Of a stretch of DNA of 64,000 nucleotides, positions 37,801 to 47,702 are shown in pieces (position 1 is the first letter of the stretch; the number at the start of each line of letters is the position of its first letter). Made by a program: the position numbers and the translations under genes. Source of the DNA: Roseicyclus sp. (GTDB lineage Bacteria > Pseudomonadota > Alphaproteobacteria > Rhodobacterales > Rhodobacteraceae); contig JAGYLB010000085.1 in NCBI GenBank assembly GCA_018401055.1, positions 1 through 64,000 of the forward strand, in the 5' to 3' direction. The notes beneath the pieces were generated by a model. That model had not been told where the DNA came from. It did not search any database and worked only from the letters and a program-made list of their open reading frames with translations.

Positions 37801-39306
37801 GGCGTCGGGCAGCAGCGCGCGCACCTCGGCCGCAAGCTGACGGAACCGGGTAACGGCGCGGAACCCCTCATGATCGCGCATCTGCGTGAGCGACCGCATC
37901 TCGGACCCGATGCAGAAGGCATCGACGCCGCCTGCCGCGGCACAAAGTGCTGCGGAATGCAGAATGAACCGGGAATAGGACCATTCATCGGGTCCGGCAT
38001 AGGTCACAAGACCGTTCGACACCGCAAAATCCGCCGCCGTCACCGTGCCGAAAAACGCATCCACCGCAGCGGCATTGGCGGCGGTTCCATCAGGGCTGCC
38101 CGGTTGGCCGGGCGCCACTTCCCCGGTGATCCGCCCGCGCCACGGCAGGGGCGGCTGTTCCGCACCGCCCCACGGGTCGGGCAGGCCGTTGCCTGCAAGG
38201 ATCTCCATCAGCAAGAAGGGATAGACCATCACCTCTTGTCCGCCCGCCCGGATCGCCTCGATCGCCTCGATCACGGAGCCATCAGCGGGCGTGCCGCCAT
38301 AAACGGGCCGGATCGTCGATCCGCGCCAGTTCTTCCGCTTCGGCCCGCGTGATCCCGCCAGCGCGCCACGGCATCTCGGCCCCGTCGCGGGTCGCTTTCC
38401 TCGACCTTGGGCTTCACGGTGCAGGACCCGGCACGCAGATCGTCGCCAAACCACGAATAGATCAGGCTAACCGAGCGCAGGCCGGGCAGCACATCGCGCA
38501 TCTGCTGCAGCGACCGCGTGAAATCCGACCCGCCGCCCGCCGCACTGGTGTTCAGCGCGCCCCCCGCCCGGAACCCCTGCCGGTAGCTGATACTGCGCGT
38601 CGACAGCACATATTCGCCCGTCCCCGGCATCAGCGCCACGGCGCGCACCAGATCGGCGGCGGCAGGCACCATCTCGCGGACAGGCTTCGCAATGCGCGCA
38701 ACCTCGAAGGCGAACTGCGGCACGCGGTTGCCAAACGGCGTCAGGTCCAGATCCTCGAACACCACATAGGCGATGCCGCGATAGGCCGGCACGGTGCCCG
38801 CGCCCTCCACCGCCTCAAGCAGCGGATCGGGCATCTGGTCCTCGGTGCCCGTGTAGACCCGCATCGACACAGACGAGAGATCTAGCTCCACTCCATCGGC
38901 CCAGACCCGGCCCACGCGCCGGATCTCCCCCTCGCACAGCGCGACGGCCAGACTGACGGAGTAAGAATAGGTCGTGGTCTTGGGCTGCGGCGGCGCCCCC
39001 TTGCCACCCCCGCTGGCTGGCCGCGCGTTCCACAAATTGAGTGGCCCAGATCACCTGCCCACCCAGCCGCATCCGCCCAAAAAGCTGCGCCACCGGCGCG
39101 CCCTCGCCGGCTTGCGTGATGCGAAACCTGTCGATCCGCCCCTGCTCCACCGGGTCCGAGCCGCTGCCCAAAAGCCGCTGGTCGATCACCCGGCCCAGCG
39201 TGGCGCCGACCGCACGGCCGATCACCGCCCCGGTCAGGCCCAGAACCGTGCCCGAGGCCATGCCACCGATGGCCGCGCCCGCGGCTGACAGAAGAAGCGT
39301 CGCCAT
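34848..39306 (-). CDS. GTA g15 megatron (tail hub/glycoside hydrolase/phage tail protein), many frameshifts, lectin-like insertion
   Basis: Joined frames give about 1,486 residues. The N terminus (LLLSAAGAAIGGMASGTVLG; RVIDQRLLGSG) is the usual hydrophobic start of GTA megatron proteins. A baseplate domain (TYSYSVSLAVALCEGEIRRV, YVVFEDLDLTPFGNRVPQF) precedes a TIM-barrel glycoside-hydrolase-like domain (GSEMRSLTQMRD, FIGIDNYMPLSDWRDG, RFTEIGCPAVDKGTNEPN, VYGGPMLQMEYAHVWAWD). A tail domain follows and the end reads MSDRFGPGPFARITIDD. Shifts lie near 39000, 38370, 37380, 36195, 36050, 35930, 35445, 35270 and 35100. Residues about 602-790 (37500-36935) interrupt the barrel with a lectin-like domain. 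The protein forms the tail tip that penetrates the recipient envelope. Confidence 0.9.
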
Positions 39307-39310
39307 GCCG

Positions 39311-39742
39311 TCACATCCTTTCGGGAAACGCGAACCGCGCCACCAGACGCCGCGCCCAGGGGGGCGTCAGCGCGCTTTCCACAACGCCACGCCCGGAATA
39401 GGCGTGGATGAACGAAGGCGCAGTGCCGCAGTCGGCCTGCACCCCCACATGTTTGGCCACGCCCCCGTCGCGCATACGAAACAGCAGCACATCGCCCGGC
39501 GCGGCTGCCTCAAGGGGCTTCGGGACCAAATGCCGGGCCGCCGCCGCCCAGAGACGTTCTTCACCCGAAGGCTCGGACCAATCGGGCGTATAGGCAGGTA
39601 CGGCCTCGGGCTCATGGCCATGAATCTCACGCCAAAGGCCCCGCAAAAGCCCCAGACAATCGCAACCCGCACTCCGGCAGCTGGCCTGATGCACATAGGG
39701 CGTGCCGATCCAGCCGCGCGCAGCCGTCACGACCGCGCTCAC
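39311..39742 (-). CDS. GTA g14, NlpC/P60-type tail peptidase
   Basis: An intact 143-residue enzyme. The catalytic Cys is in SAGCDCLGLLRGLW, the His is in DGGVAKHVGVQAD, and a third polar residue follows at FIHAYSGRGV. It cuts cell-wall peptides so the tail can cross the periplasm. It starts with GTG overlapping the g13 stop (GTGA) and ends four bases before g15. Confidence 0.92.
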   Translation of the reverse strand: MSAVVTAARGWIGTPYVHQASCRSAGCDCLGLLRGLWREIHGHEPEAVPAYTPDWSEPSGEERLWAAAARHLVPKPLEAAAPGDVLLFRMRDGGVAKHVGVQADCGTAPSFIHAYSGRGVVESALTPPWARRLVARFAFPERM

Positions 39743-40623
39743 CTCCGGCTACCGCCGTCGCGCGCCGACAGGCGCGAGGGATGGGCCACCATCCAGTCAT
39801 CACCGGGAATATCGGGGAAACCTCTGAAATTCAGAAGGTTGCCGAATTTCAACCGGCAAGTCTCCATCCGCTTGTCGCAGCCCGCCGTCAGCCGGATCGT
39901 ATCGCCCGGGGCAACGCCCGCGCGCAACCGGTCCCACAGCTCGACCCGACGCACAGCGCCCTCGGGCCGGTCGATCTTGACCGCACCGACCAGCCCTGCG
40001 GCCGCCCCGTCCAGCACCATACAGCGCCCGCGCTCGAACCAGCGGGCCTCGAACCCATCCAGCCCCGACAGAAAGAACACCCGCCCCCCCTCGACCGACG
40101 CAACCGTAACCTCGGCCCAATAGCCCGCCGTCTCCAGATCAAACCGGCACGCGCCATCGCCCAGCACCGCCGAACAACTGCGCTGATAGACACGCCCCGT
40201 GGCCGTGTTCATCCGCTCCGCCAAGCCACGAAGCTCTGCCGTGAACGCACCATTGGCCCGCGTCAGCTCGCCCAAGCTGCCGCGAAACTGCAGCACCCGG
40301 TTCGCAGGCTCATCCCATTGCACCAGCCAGGCCTCGATCGCAGCGCCGTCATAACGCCCGGCGGCGATATCGGCCTCGGTGATCGCGGCATCCGACAGCG
40401 CACCAACGGCTTCGGTATTGTCCACCGAAAGGCCCGTGGTCTGCATCAGCGCCGCCGCCGAAAGCCCCGTCTCTGGCTTGAAGCTCACCCCGTCAAAGGC
40501 CAGCACCCGGTCATGGTCGGTGAAGCCGAAGGTCACCCCATCGCCCCGCACCAGTTTCCAGCAGCGGCAGACCCCGGTCGTGCCACTGGCCAGATGCGCA
40601 TCAAGGTCTACCGCCCCGCTCAC
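39739..40623 (-). CDS. GTA g13, hub protein (DUF2163) with cysteine cluster
   Basis: An intact 294-residue protein. The N-terminal DUF2163 domain reads LVRGDGVTFGFTDHDRVLAF and DNTEAVGALSDAAITEADIA. The C-terminal part has RSCSAVLGDGACRFD and GCDKRMETCRLKFGNLLNFRG, four cysteines that match the iron-sulfur site reported for the R. capsulatus GTA hub. It starts with GTG overlapping the g12 stop. The hub connects the distal tail to the megatron. Confidence 0.93.
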   Translation of the reverse strand: MSGAVDLDAHLASGTTGVCRCWKLVRGDGVTFGFTDHDRVLAFDGVSFKPETGLSAAALMQTTGLSVDNTEAVGALSDAAITEADIAAGRYDGAAIEAWLVQWDEPANRVLQFRGSLGELTRANGAFTAELRGLAERMNTATGRVYQRSCSAVLGDGACRFDLETAGYWAEVTVASVEGGRVFFLSGLDGFEARWFERGRCMVLDGAAAGLVGAVKIDRPEGAVRRVELWDRLRAGVAPGDTIRLTAGCDKRMETCRLKFGNLLNFRGFPDIPGDDWMVAHPSRLSARDGGSRR

Positions 40624-41252
40624 AGCCGGATCTCCACGACCGGCACATTGGGCACCTCACCTGCCTGGAAATTAGCGACCGAGGTCTGGATCACATCCGT
40701 ATCGAACCGCACCGGCACGTCGAATTCGAACCCTGCCGTGATCGCCTCGCCCGCATCGGGCGGCTCGGCAAAGATCACCTGCCCCGCCGCCAGATCCAGC
40801 TCGAAATCCACGCCCAGCACCTGCTCATCGGTGGAAATGCCCACCAGAACGGTGCCCTCGACCGGTTTCGCGATAGACCGCACATAGGAAAACCCGCCCG
40901 AGTTATAGGTCTTGCTCAGCTGAAACACCGTCGCCACGCCATCGGCTACAGCGATCTGCTGATCCCGAAACGCGGGCACGGCCGAAGGCGCACAGCTCTT
41001 GTAATCCGACCAATCCTTCCAGCGGAACCCGTGCAACTGCCCGCGCCGCGCCTCGAAAAAGGCGATCAGCAGCGCGATATCATCCAGCGAGCGCAGGCTG
41101 ACCCCAGCATCATAACGCCGGCGCGATTGCGCCCAAGGCGTGTTGCGCTCCTCGAACCCGTTGCTCAGCGCCACCACCTCGGTGCGCCGCTCAGGCCCGC
41201 CAATAGACCCGAAACTCAGATTGGCCGGAAACCGGACCTCATGAAATGCCAT
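40620..41252 (-). CDS. GTA g12, distal tail protein (DUF2460)
   Basis: An intact 210-residue protein beginning MAFHEVRFPANLSFGSIGG, the DUF2460 opening. ARRGQLHGFRWKDWSDYKSC is the conserved centre. It forms the ring at the end of the tail tube to which the hub attaches. It lies 12 bases after g11 and overlaps g13 by four bases. Confidence 0.93.
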   Translation of the reverse strand: MAFHEVRFPANLSFGSIGGPERRTEVVALSNGFEERNTPWAQSRRRYDAGVSLRSLDDIALLIAFFEARRGQLHGFRWKDWSDYKSCAPSAVPAFRDQQIAVADGVATVFQLSKTYNSGGFSYVRSIAKPVEGTVLVGISTDEQVLGVDFELDLAAGQVIFAEPPDAGEAITAGFEFDVPVRFDTDVIQTSVANFQAGEVPNVPVVEIRL

Positions 41253-41264
41253 CGTTCCGCTCCC

Positions 41265-41933
41265 TCAGCGATTGCGCTGGCCGCGCGCCAGCGCCCGGCC
41301 CATCTGCGCCGCGATCTGCGTCTGGCTGCGCGCGAACCCCTGTACATCGGGCGTGGTGATGTTCATCACCACCTGCACCGGGCCGCCGCCACCGGCCGCC
41401 GCGACCCCCAGACGCCCGTCCGCGCCGCGGCGCAGCGGCATGATCGCCTCCGGCCCGGCCTCGCCCATCAGACCCATGCCGCCCCGCATCGGAAAGCTGG
41501 TCGGCCCTTGCACCACCCCACCCCGCGCAAAGGGCATCACCCGCCCCTGCGAGATCGCGCCGCCCTTCTGGAACGGCAAGATGCTGCTGACCAACCCGTT
41601 GATCCCATTGGCCAACACCGACCCCAACGCATTCTGCACCGGACGCATCGCGGTGTTGTAGGCGGCATCCACCATGCTGCGCGCCACAGTCCGCAGCGCG
41701 TCCGACAACCGCATCCCGTCAAACACCACCCCGTCAAAGGCACGCCGCAGGCCCCCGCCGATCGACCGGCTCATGCCCTCGACCTCGCGCCCGGTGTACA
41801 ACATCGTGTCCTGCATTCCCCGTAACTCCGCCTGAAAGGCAGCGGTCATGCTGGCGGCCTGCGCCATGCTTGTCTCAAGCTCGGCCAGCTGCACCTCAAA
41901 TGCCGCCATGCCCTCATCCAGCCCTGCCATCAT
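41265..41933 (-). CDS. GTA g11, tape measure protein
   Basis: An intact 222-residue protein. The N-terminal half is helical (MAAFEVQLAELETSMAQAAS), followed by the family block GRVMPFARGGVVQGPTSFPM and GLMGEAGPEAIMPLRRGADG. It is very short for a tape measure, as in other GTAs, and sets a tail of only a few tens of nanometres. It overlaps the end of g10.1 by 20 bases; the second ATG at 41930 is also possible. Confidence 0.92.
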   Translation of the reverse strand: MMAGLDEGMAAFEVQLAELETSMAQAASMTAAFQAELRGMQDTMLYTGREVEGMSRSIGGGLRRAFDGVVFDGMRLSDALRTVARSMVDAAYNTAMRPVQNALGSVLANGINGLVSSILPFQKGGAISQGRVMPFARGGVVQGPTSFPMRGGMGLMGEAGPEAIMPLRRGADGRLGVAAAGGGGPVQVVMNITTPDVQGFARSQTQIAAQMGRALARGQRNR

Positions 41934-42135
41934 CCGCCTCCTTGTGCGTCACATCGGGAAACCGGGCCGCCAACGCCTCCAGCCGGGCGCGGCCCATCGG
42001 GGCCACCCCGGGCGCATCGCCCAGCATCATCAGCAATTCGGCAGGCGTCAGCCGCCAGAAGGCCTCGGGCGTAAGCCCAAGCCCCTGCAACCCCGCCCGC
42101 ATCAAAGCGGGCCAGTCAAAGCCCGCCCCACTCAT
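41914..42135 (-). CDS. GTA g10.1, small tail assembly chaperone
   Basis: A 73-residue protein (MSGAGFDWPALMRAGLQGLG, LTPEAFWRLTPAELLMML) matching the small conserved reading frame between g10 and g11 in GTA clusters. The Trp-rich LTPxxFWxLTPxE pattern also occurs in tail chaperones that bind the tape measure. It overlaps g10 by four bases and g11 by 20. Confidence 0.88.
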   Translation of the reverse strand: MSGAGFDWPALMRAGLQGLGLTPEAFWRLTPAELLMMLGDAPGVAPMGRARLEALAARFPDVTHKEADDGRAG

Positions 42136-42446
42136 CCCGGCACCCGGAACGCCAAGACCAACAACCGCGCGGCCACCCGCGCGGCCTCCAGCGGCCCACC
42201 CTCGATCTCGGCCGAGAACAGATCGGGCAGATCGCCCCGCCAGCCCCCGCCGCGCAAGCTAAGACAGACCAGCATCAGCACGTCCCGCGCCCGCAAGGCA
42301 TCGCCCTCGAAGCGCGCAACCAGATCGGCCAGGCTGTCGGCCTCCAGCCGCGCTTCCAGTTCCGCCAGCGCCCCCAGCGTCAGCTTGGCCACCAGCCGCT
42401 CGCCATCCACGACCAGCGCCACCTCGCCCGCATGCGGGTTCGCCAT
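42132..42446 (-). CDS. GTA g10, tail tube assembly protein (GTA-specific family)
   Basis: An intact 104-residue protein (MANPHAGEVALVVDGERLVA, TLGALAELEARLEADSL). It matches the GTA family protein between the major tail gene and the small chaperone. A role as tail-tube chaperone is inferred from its place, the equivalent of the gpG position in phage lambda. It begins four bases after the g9 stop. Confidence 0.88.
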   Translation of the reverse strand: MANPHAGEVALVVDGERLVAKLTLGALAELEARLEADSLADLVARFEGDALRARDVLMLVCLSLRGGGWRGDLPDLFSAEIEGGPLEAARVAARLLVLAFRVPG

Positions 42447-42449
42447 GGC

Positions 42450-42861
42450 TCAGATCGCCGTGAAGATCAGCGCACCCGCGGATGCCATCGACATCTCGTA
42501 GGTCGCCTCGCCATCATGGTTGCCCGCGTAATCGATAGAGGTGATCTGGAACGCGCCCTGCACGATGCCGAAATCGGGGATCACCACCTGGAATTGCGGC
42601 GTCGCGCCGTCGAAAAAGATCTGGCGCGCCTGCTCATCCGTCGCGGCATCCCGAAAGATCCCCGACCCCGAAATCGCCGCCGATTTCACCCCCGCCGGTC
42701 AGCAACTCGCGCCAGCCGCCCGCCGACTCAAGGCTCGTCACATCCACCTGTTCGGCGTTGAAGCTGAGCCGCGTGGCGCGCAGCCCCGCCACCGTCTCGA
42801 ACATGCCATTGCCATCCATGTCTACCTTCACCAAAAGGTCCTTGCCGCTTTGCGCCGCCAT
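42450..42861 (-). CDS. GTA g9, major tail protein (TP901-1 type), one frameshift near 42685
   Basis: It starts MAAQSGKDLLVKVDMDGNGM and continues RLSFNAEQVDVTSLESAGGWRELLTGG. The second frame then reads KSAAISGSGIFRDAATDEQA and ends SMASAGALIFTAI. The frames meet in a run of five G at about 42685; four restore TGGVKSAAISG. Length is about 137 residues. This is the building block of the tail tube. Confidence 0.92.
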
Positions 42862-42900
42862 CACGTTCTCCAATATTGTCAGATCATTGCCAGACGACGC

Positions 42901-43305
42901 TCACACGTCCTCATCCACCCGCGCGCGAAACCACACCTCGATCTCGCGCCCGCCATCGACCCGCCGTGCGCGGGCCCGCAAAAAGGCCAACCGCACCAAC
43001 CGCCCGCGCGTCAGCACCAGCTCCGTCCCGGTCAATGCATCCGAAATCGCTGCAGCCAACGCCTTGACACTGGCGAAACCCACTGCCTCGCTCACCACCG
43101 TCACCGGGAAATCATGCACTGCCCCCGCGCCGGTCTTGTCGGACGCATCGCGCACAGTCTCGGGCCCCAAGGTGATGTAAAGCGGCGGCACAGGCCCCGG
43201 CGGCAGCGCGTCATAGACCGCCCCCGACAGCGTCGCCACCGCTGCATGCCCCGTCAGCGCGCCATAGACCGCCGCCTGCAACGCCGCCGTGATGCCATAG
43301 CTCAT
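42901..43305 (-). CDS. GTA g8, tail terminator (DUF3168)
   Basis: An intact 134-residue protein beginning MSYGITAALQAAVYGALTG. VHDFPVTVVSEAVGFASVKAL is the DUF3168 core. It caps the tail tube and joins it to the head. Its start overlaps the g7 stop by four bases. Confidence 0.9.
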   Translation of the reverse strand: MSYGITAALQAAVYGALTGHAAVATLSGAVYDALPPGPVPPLYITLGPETVRDASDKTGAGAVHDFPVTVVSEAVGFASVKALAAAISDALTGTELVLTRGRLVRLAFLRARARRVDGGREIEVWFRARVDEDV

Positions 43306-43631
43306 CGTCCCACCTCCTCGCGTGCGAAGCACACCAGCGTCCGCCCCAGCGGATCGCCCTCATGCACCGCCTCGATCCGATAGATCCGCGCGCCGTCGCG
43401 AAACCGCATCGACGGATCGGGCCGCGCCCCCGCACCCTGCAGCACCCCCGCATCGTGATCTTCAGCTGCAAAGCGCGCCGCCTGATCCACCTCGCGACCC
43501 GCGCCCCGCGTCTCGACCGCCGCCCAGACATGGCCGCGCGCGACCCAGACCTCGCTGAAGCCGCCCGCCCCATCGGCCACCCGCTCGGGCGCCTCCAGCG
43601 CCAGACGGCGGTTCATCTCGGCCACGCTCAT
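43302..43631 (-). CDS. GTA g7, head-tail stopper/closure protein, probably with a local pair of shifts
   Basis: It begins MSVAEMNRRLALEAPERVAD and continues GAGGFSEVWVARGHVWAAVE; the end is MRFRDGARIYRIEAVHEGDP and LVCFAREEVGR. Those parts match the phage head-tail joining family. The middle (AARFAAEDHDAGVL) does not; the next frame there reads LQLKITMRG, as expected, so two compensating shifts between about 43485 and 43440 are likely. It overlaps both neighbours by four bases. Confidence 0.82.
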   Translation of the reverse strand: MSVAEMNRRLALEAPERVADGAGGFSEVWVARGHVWAAVETRGAGREVDQAARFAAEDHDAGVLQGAGARPDPSMRFRDGARIYRIEAVHEGDPLGRTLVCFAREEVGR

Positions 43632-44214
43632 TGCCCCGCCCCACGAAAGCGCAGGGGCCGGTGCGGCTCCAGCAGCACCGACACGGCAAAGGGAATGCCG
43701 GCCTGCGCATCCATGTTCTGCCCCCAGAACTCGCCTGCAAGGATCAAGACCGCCTGCCGCAGATCGGCCGGGATGCCCGTCCATTCGGCCGAATGACCGG
43801 CGGTGAATTCCACCTCGATCGTGCCGCCCAACCCCGGCGCGGGGAGAACACTCCCGTGGCCGCTACGGCCGGACGATGCGCGTCCATCCGCAGCCGGTAG
43901 CGCGCAGGATCGACCGGCGTTTCCGCTCCGGCCCTCGTGATCAGCTTGACACTGTCGATCCGGCTGACAGGCGCCAGCGGCAGTATATGCACCGCATCCC
44001 CATGCCAGGCCATCAGCGTCAGCACAAATCGCCGCTCGAACAACGCCTTGCCGATCCGCGCCTCGATGCCGGACAACGCCGCCCGCAGGCAGCTTTCCAA
44101 CTGCCCGTCCTGACTGCCATCATCGGAGAAGCCGCGCGCCAAACGCAACTGTTCGGCCAGTTCGGCCACGGGCAAGGCCGCCCCCGGCACCGAGGTCAGT
44201 TCGACCATCATCAT
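43628..44214 (-). CDS. GTA g6, head-tail adaptor (gp6-like), one frameshift near 43845
   Basis: It starts MMMVELTSVPGAALPVAELA and shows the connector helices LRAALSGIEARIGKALFERRFVLTL. The second frame continues GTIEVEFTAGHSAEWTGIPADLRQAVLIL and ends HRPLRFRGAGQ, where the IPADLRQAVLxL motif is typical. About 196 residues. Any of the clustered ATG codons at 44208-44220 could be the start. It forms the ring between portal and tail. Confidence 0.87.
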
Positions 44215-44380
44215 TGTCATGTTCTCCGAAAATCCGCCGAAATCTGAGGTGGGGCGATGCGCCGCCCGCGCTGCTCGAGCGGAGAGACGCGCAGCTGGAT
44301 CGCGCGCGGCTCACCGCCCCTCCCGCCCTACGGCCCGCAAAGGCCAAGGGCGGGGTCCGATATCTCCGCTCGCCAAGATG

Positions 44381-45577
44381 TCAGGACAGGCCGAATTTCA
44401 TCAGCTTGATCGCCGCGAAATCGGAAATCGCCCCACCGACGCGCTTGGTCGCATAGAACAGCACATGCGGCTTGGCGCTGAAGGGATCACGCAGCACGCG
44501 CAGGTCGGGGCGCTCAGCGATGGTGTAGCCCGCGCCGAAATCGCCGAACGCAATGGCCGTGGCATCGAGCGCGATGTCGGGCATGTCCTCGGCGATCAGC
44601 ACCGGGTAGCCCATCAGCCGCGCAGGCTCGCCCGCCGCCAAACCGTCCGACCACAAGAAGCGCCCGTCGGCGTCCTTCATCTTGCGCACTGCACCCGCGG
44701 TCTTGGAGTTCATGACAAAACTCGCACCCGCCCGGTATTGCGCGCCCAGCGCATAGACCAGATCGACAATCGCATCGGCCGGGTTGATGGCGTCGAAATC
44801 GCCCGCCGTTCCGGTCACGACATAGCCCAGCGCGCCCCAGGCCCAGACGGCATTGGGCAGCTTCAGCCCGTTCAAGATGCCCGTGGGCTTGCCAACCCCG
44901 TCGCCCGTGATGAAGGCCGCAGCCTCGGCCCGGGCGAACTTGTCGGCGATACGCCCCGCAAGCCAGCCTTCGATGTCAAAGGCGCTGTCATCAAGCAGCC
45001 GCTGCGACGCCTTGGGCATGGCCGACAGCTCGAACAGCGGGATCGAGATGCGCTCGATCTGCGGCGCCGTGGTTTCGGTGGTGTCCGTAACCTCGTCCGC
45101 CCAGCCCGCGCCGGTGTCCGTGGTGTCGATCAGCACGTCAAAGGAACTGGCCTCGACCCGTACGACATTGGCCACCGCCCGCAGGCTCGACGCACTGCGC
45201 AGCACCGACTGGATCGTTTCGGCCGTTTGCGGATCGACGAGATAGCCACCCTCGGCATTCACCGCGGTGTTCAGCCCCTTGTGCTCGATCTCAAGGCCCC
45301 GCAGCGCGTCATCGTCGCCGTTGCGCAGATAGGTCGCCAGCGCCTTCTTGTGCGGCGCGCCCCCGTCGGTCGCCGCCGACAGCGTAGGACGGGCATGGGT
45401 CATGGTTTTCGTGGTCAGCATTGCGATACGCTCTTCCTGCTTTTGAAACTTTGCGTTGAGGTCGTTTTGGAACTGGCTGAATTCGTGCAGGAAACCACCA
45501 ATGGCCTCCTTCACCTCAACCAACGGCGCTTGGGCCGCACGGGGCTGTTCCGCCGCCCCGGATCGGGTCTCGGTCAT
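44381..45577 (-). CDS. GTA g5, major capsid protein (HK97 fold)
   Basis: An intact 398-residue protein. The first 100 residues are charged and coiled (EAIGGFLHEFSQFQNDLNAKFQKQ), the delta domain removed by the protease. The HK97 body follows: NAEGGYLVDPQTAETIQSVL, PQIERISIPLFELSAMPKAS, FITGDGVGKPTGILNGL, FVMNSKTAGAVRKMKDADGR and PVLIAEDMPDI. It builds the small icosahedral or near-spherical head that packages about 4 kb of host DNA in GTAs. A 166-base non-coding gap without visible signals separates it from g6. Confidence 0.96.
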   Translation of the reverse strand: MTETRSGAAEQPRAAQAPLVEVKEAIGGFLHEFSQFQNDLNAKFQKQEERIAMLTTKTMTHARPTLSAATDGGAPHKKALATYLRNGDDDALRGLEIEHKGLNTAVNAEGGYLVDPQTAETIQSVLRSASSLRAVANVVRVEASSFDVLIDTTDTGAGWADEVTDTTETTAPQIERISIPLFELSAMPKASQRLLDDSAFDIEGWLAGRIADKFARAEAAAFITGDGVGKPTGILNGLKLPNAVWAWGALGYVVTGTAGDFDAINPADAIVDLVYALGAQYRAGASFVMNSKTAGAVRKMKDADGRFLWSDGLAAGEPARLMGYPVLIAEDMPDIALDATAIAFGDFGAGYTIAERPDLRVLRDPFSAKPHVLFYATKRVGGAISDFAAIKLMKFGLS

Positions 45578-45605
45578 GCATCACCTTTGAATGAGTGCCT
45601 TGGGG

Positions 45606-46188
45606 TCAGCGGAGCGATCGCGCCGCCATCTTGCGGCGCGCGTCATGGATCACGCGCGCCAGATCACGCAGGTCATCGCCCGCCTTGGCCTCTGCGGCCT
45701 CGGCGGCGGCGCTGACCCGCGCCTCGGGAAGCATGGGAAACGTCACCAGCGACACCTCCCACAACTCCACCTCCGACAGGAGCCTGCGCCCCTGCCCGTC
45801 CTTTGCGGCCCGCACGGTCTTGTAGCCGATGCTCAAGCCGTCGATCGCGCCTGCCTCGATCAGCGCCGCCGCCTCCCGTGCGCGGGCGACCTCTTTCAAC
45901 AGGCGCCCCTTTACATAGAGCCCCTGCGCGTCCTCGCGCACATCGTCCCAGATGCCGATCGGCTCCGGTCGGGTCGTGCTGCCACAGCATCTTGACCCGC
46001 CGCCCGTCGCCCGCCAGCCGGGTCAGGCTGGCCGCATAGGCCCCCGGCACCACGATGTCGCCACCCTGGTCGCAGGCCCCGAACAGGCTCGCGTAGCCCT
46101 CGATCTCGCGCCCTTTCGTGACCGTCAGACCGCCCTCGTCGAACCGCGCAAACTTGGTCTCAAGCCCTTGCATGTAGTGATCTTTCAT
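45606..46188 (-). CDS. GTA g4, prohead maturation protease, one frameshift near 45961
   Basis: It begins MKDHYMQGLETKFARFDEGG. GREIEGYASLFGACDQGGDIVVPGAY and MLWQHDPT place the catalytic His. After the shift near 45961 the frame continues IGIWDDVREDAQGLYVKGRL and IDGLSIGYKTVRAAKD, where GLSIGY holds the nucleophilic Ser. Family S78/U35, about 194 residues. It cleaves the capsid delta domain during head maturation. The start at 46188 could instead be the ATG at 46173. Confidence 0.9.
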
Positions 46189-46196
46189 ATCCGCTC

Positions 46197-46442
46197 CTAT
46201 CCCGCGCCACTCAGCTGGATCAGCTCGTTGATGCCTTGCGCCAAAATCACCGAGACGACGCCGAAAACCGCCAACCAAAGCCGCCGCTCCAGCCGGTCCA
46301 GCGCCGCCTCGATCCCCTCCAGCCGGAAGGTCAGCGCCTGCCAGCGCTCGTCTTGCACCCGCTCATTGGCCTCGATCCGGGCGCTTGCCGCGTCGAAGGG
46401 CGCGTAAAGATACCGAGACCCGCTCCGGTCCCGGTCGCTCAT
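46197..46442 (-). CDS. GTA g3.5, small head-formation membrane-like protein
   Basis: An intact 81-residue protein (MSDRDRSGSRYLYAPFDAAS) with a helical middle (IEANERVQDERWQALTFRLE) and a C-terminal hydrophobic span (LWLAVFGVVSVILAQGINEL). It matches the small conserved gene between the portal and protease genes of GTA clusters. It overlaps the portal gene by four bases. Its exact job is unclear. Confidence 0.85.
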   Translation of the reverse strand: MSDRDRSGSRYLYAPFDAASARIEANERVQDERWQALTFRLEGIEAALDRLERRLWLAVFGVVSVILAQGINELIQLSGAG

Positions 46443-47600
46443 GCGCCCTCCGGCCGCTCCGGCAAGCCCAGCATCCGCCGCTTCTCGCCTTCGGTCAGGA
46501 AATCGGCCTCCGCCACGCGCCGCCACTGCGCCTCACGCTCAGCCGACAACGCCGGCACCTGGTCCAGATCGAGCTTCAGCTCTATCGGATCCCCCGTCAG
46601 CCCACTCAGCCAATGGCCCATCTGCGCCAGCACCTTCTGCGCCAAGGGCAGCACGGTCAGCCGGTAGAACGCCCGGTTCGCCTCGGCGTAATTGGCATAT
46701 GTCGCGTCCCCGGGATCCCCAGCAGCATCGGCGGCACCCCAAAAGCCAGCGCGATCTCCCGCGCCGCCGCCTCCTTGGTCTTCTGAAACTCCATGTCAGA
46801 GGGCGAGAACCCCATCGGCTTCCAATCCAGCCCCCCTCCAGCAGCATCGGCCGCCCCGCATTGCGCGCGCCCTGATGATGCGTCTCCAGCTCCACCTGCA
46901 GCCGCTCGAACTGATCTTGCGTCATCGTCCCCGTGCCATCGACCCCGCGATAGACGATCGCGCCTGAAGGCCTTGCAGCATTGTCCAACAACGCCTTAGA
47001 CCAGCGCGAGGCCGCGTTATGCACATCGAGCGCAGTCGCCGCCGCCTGCAACGGCGCCAACCCGTAGTGATCGTCCTGCGGGTGGAAGGTCTTGATATGG
47101 CAGATGATCTCGGGCGCATACCGATGCTTCTTCGCACCCACCACATAGTCATAGGCCATCGGCCAGCCATCCGCCCCGGGCACAAGGCTCATCCGGTCCG
47201 AGCGCAACACATGCAGCTCCGCCAACCCTGCACCCTCCGTCGGCACCGCCTCCAGATAGGCGTTCCCCGACAGCATCAACTGCGCATAAGCAGCCTCCAG
47301 CAGATCGGCCCGCCCCTGCGCCTGATTGGGCCGGTTCAAAAGCCCCAGCACCGGATGCGTGTCATAGCGGCAGGTCGTGTCCTGACAAACCACCGGCAAT
47401 GCGGCTGCCGCCTCCGCGATCAGCTTGACCGACCGGAACCCGACAGGATTGCCCTGAAACCCGTTCTTCGTCAGCGAGACAGTGTCGCGCGGGCTCCAGG
47501 CCACCCGCCCAGCTGTGCCCCAGACTGCCACCCGCGCACCGGCCGAGGCCTTGCGCTCCGGCACCGCCACAGGGGCTTTTCGCAAGAAATCCAAAACCAT
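46439..47600 (-). CDS. GTA g3, portal protein (HK97 family), frameshifts near 46835 and 46715
   Basis: It opens MVLDFLRKAPVAVPERKASA. Portal-family blocks are VSLTKNGFQGNPVGFRSVKLIAEA, AYAQLMLSGNAYLEAVPTEG, ICHIKTFHPQDDHYGLAPLQAA and ARPSGAIVYRGVDGTGTMTQ. Two shifts separate RPMLLEGG from the last part (FYRLTVLPLAQKVLAQMGHWL, EADFLTEGEKRRMLGLPE). About 387 residues. The dodecamer is the DNA gateway of the head. Confidence 0.92.
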
Positions 47601-47702
47601 GCGCCTCTCTCCTTAAGTGATACATGAAAACGGGGCGCGCGGCCCTTCGGCTGCCCGTCCCTTGCCCCTCAAGGGCGATCCATCGTCTCGGTCAATTTGG
47701 CC

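Noticed and set aside
44221..44380. A small extra gene between GTA g5 and g6
   Set aside because: The 160-base gap has open frames only as out-of-frame, Arg/Ala-rich translations without a start and ribosome site; nothing supports a gene.
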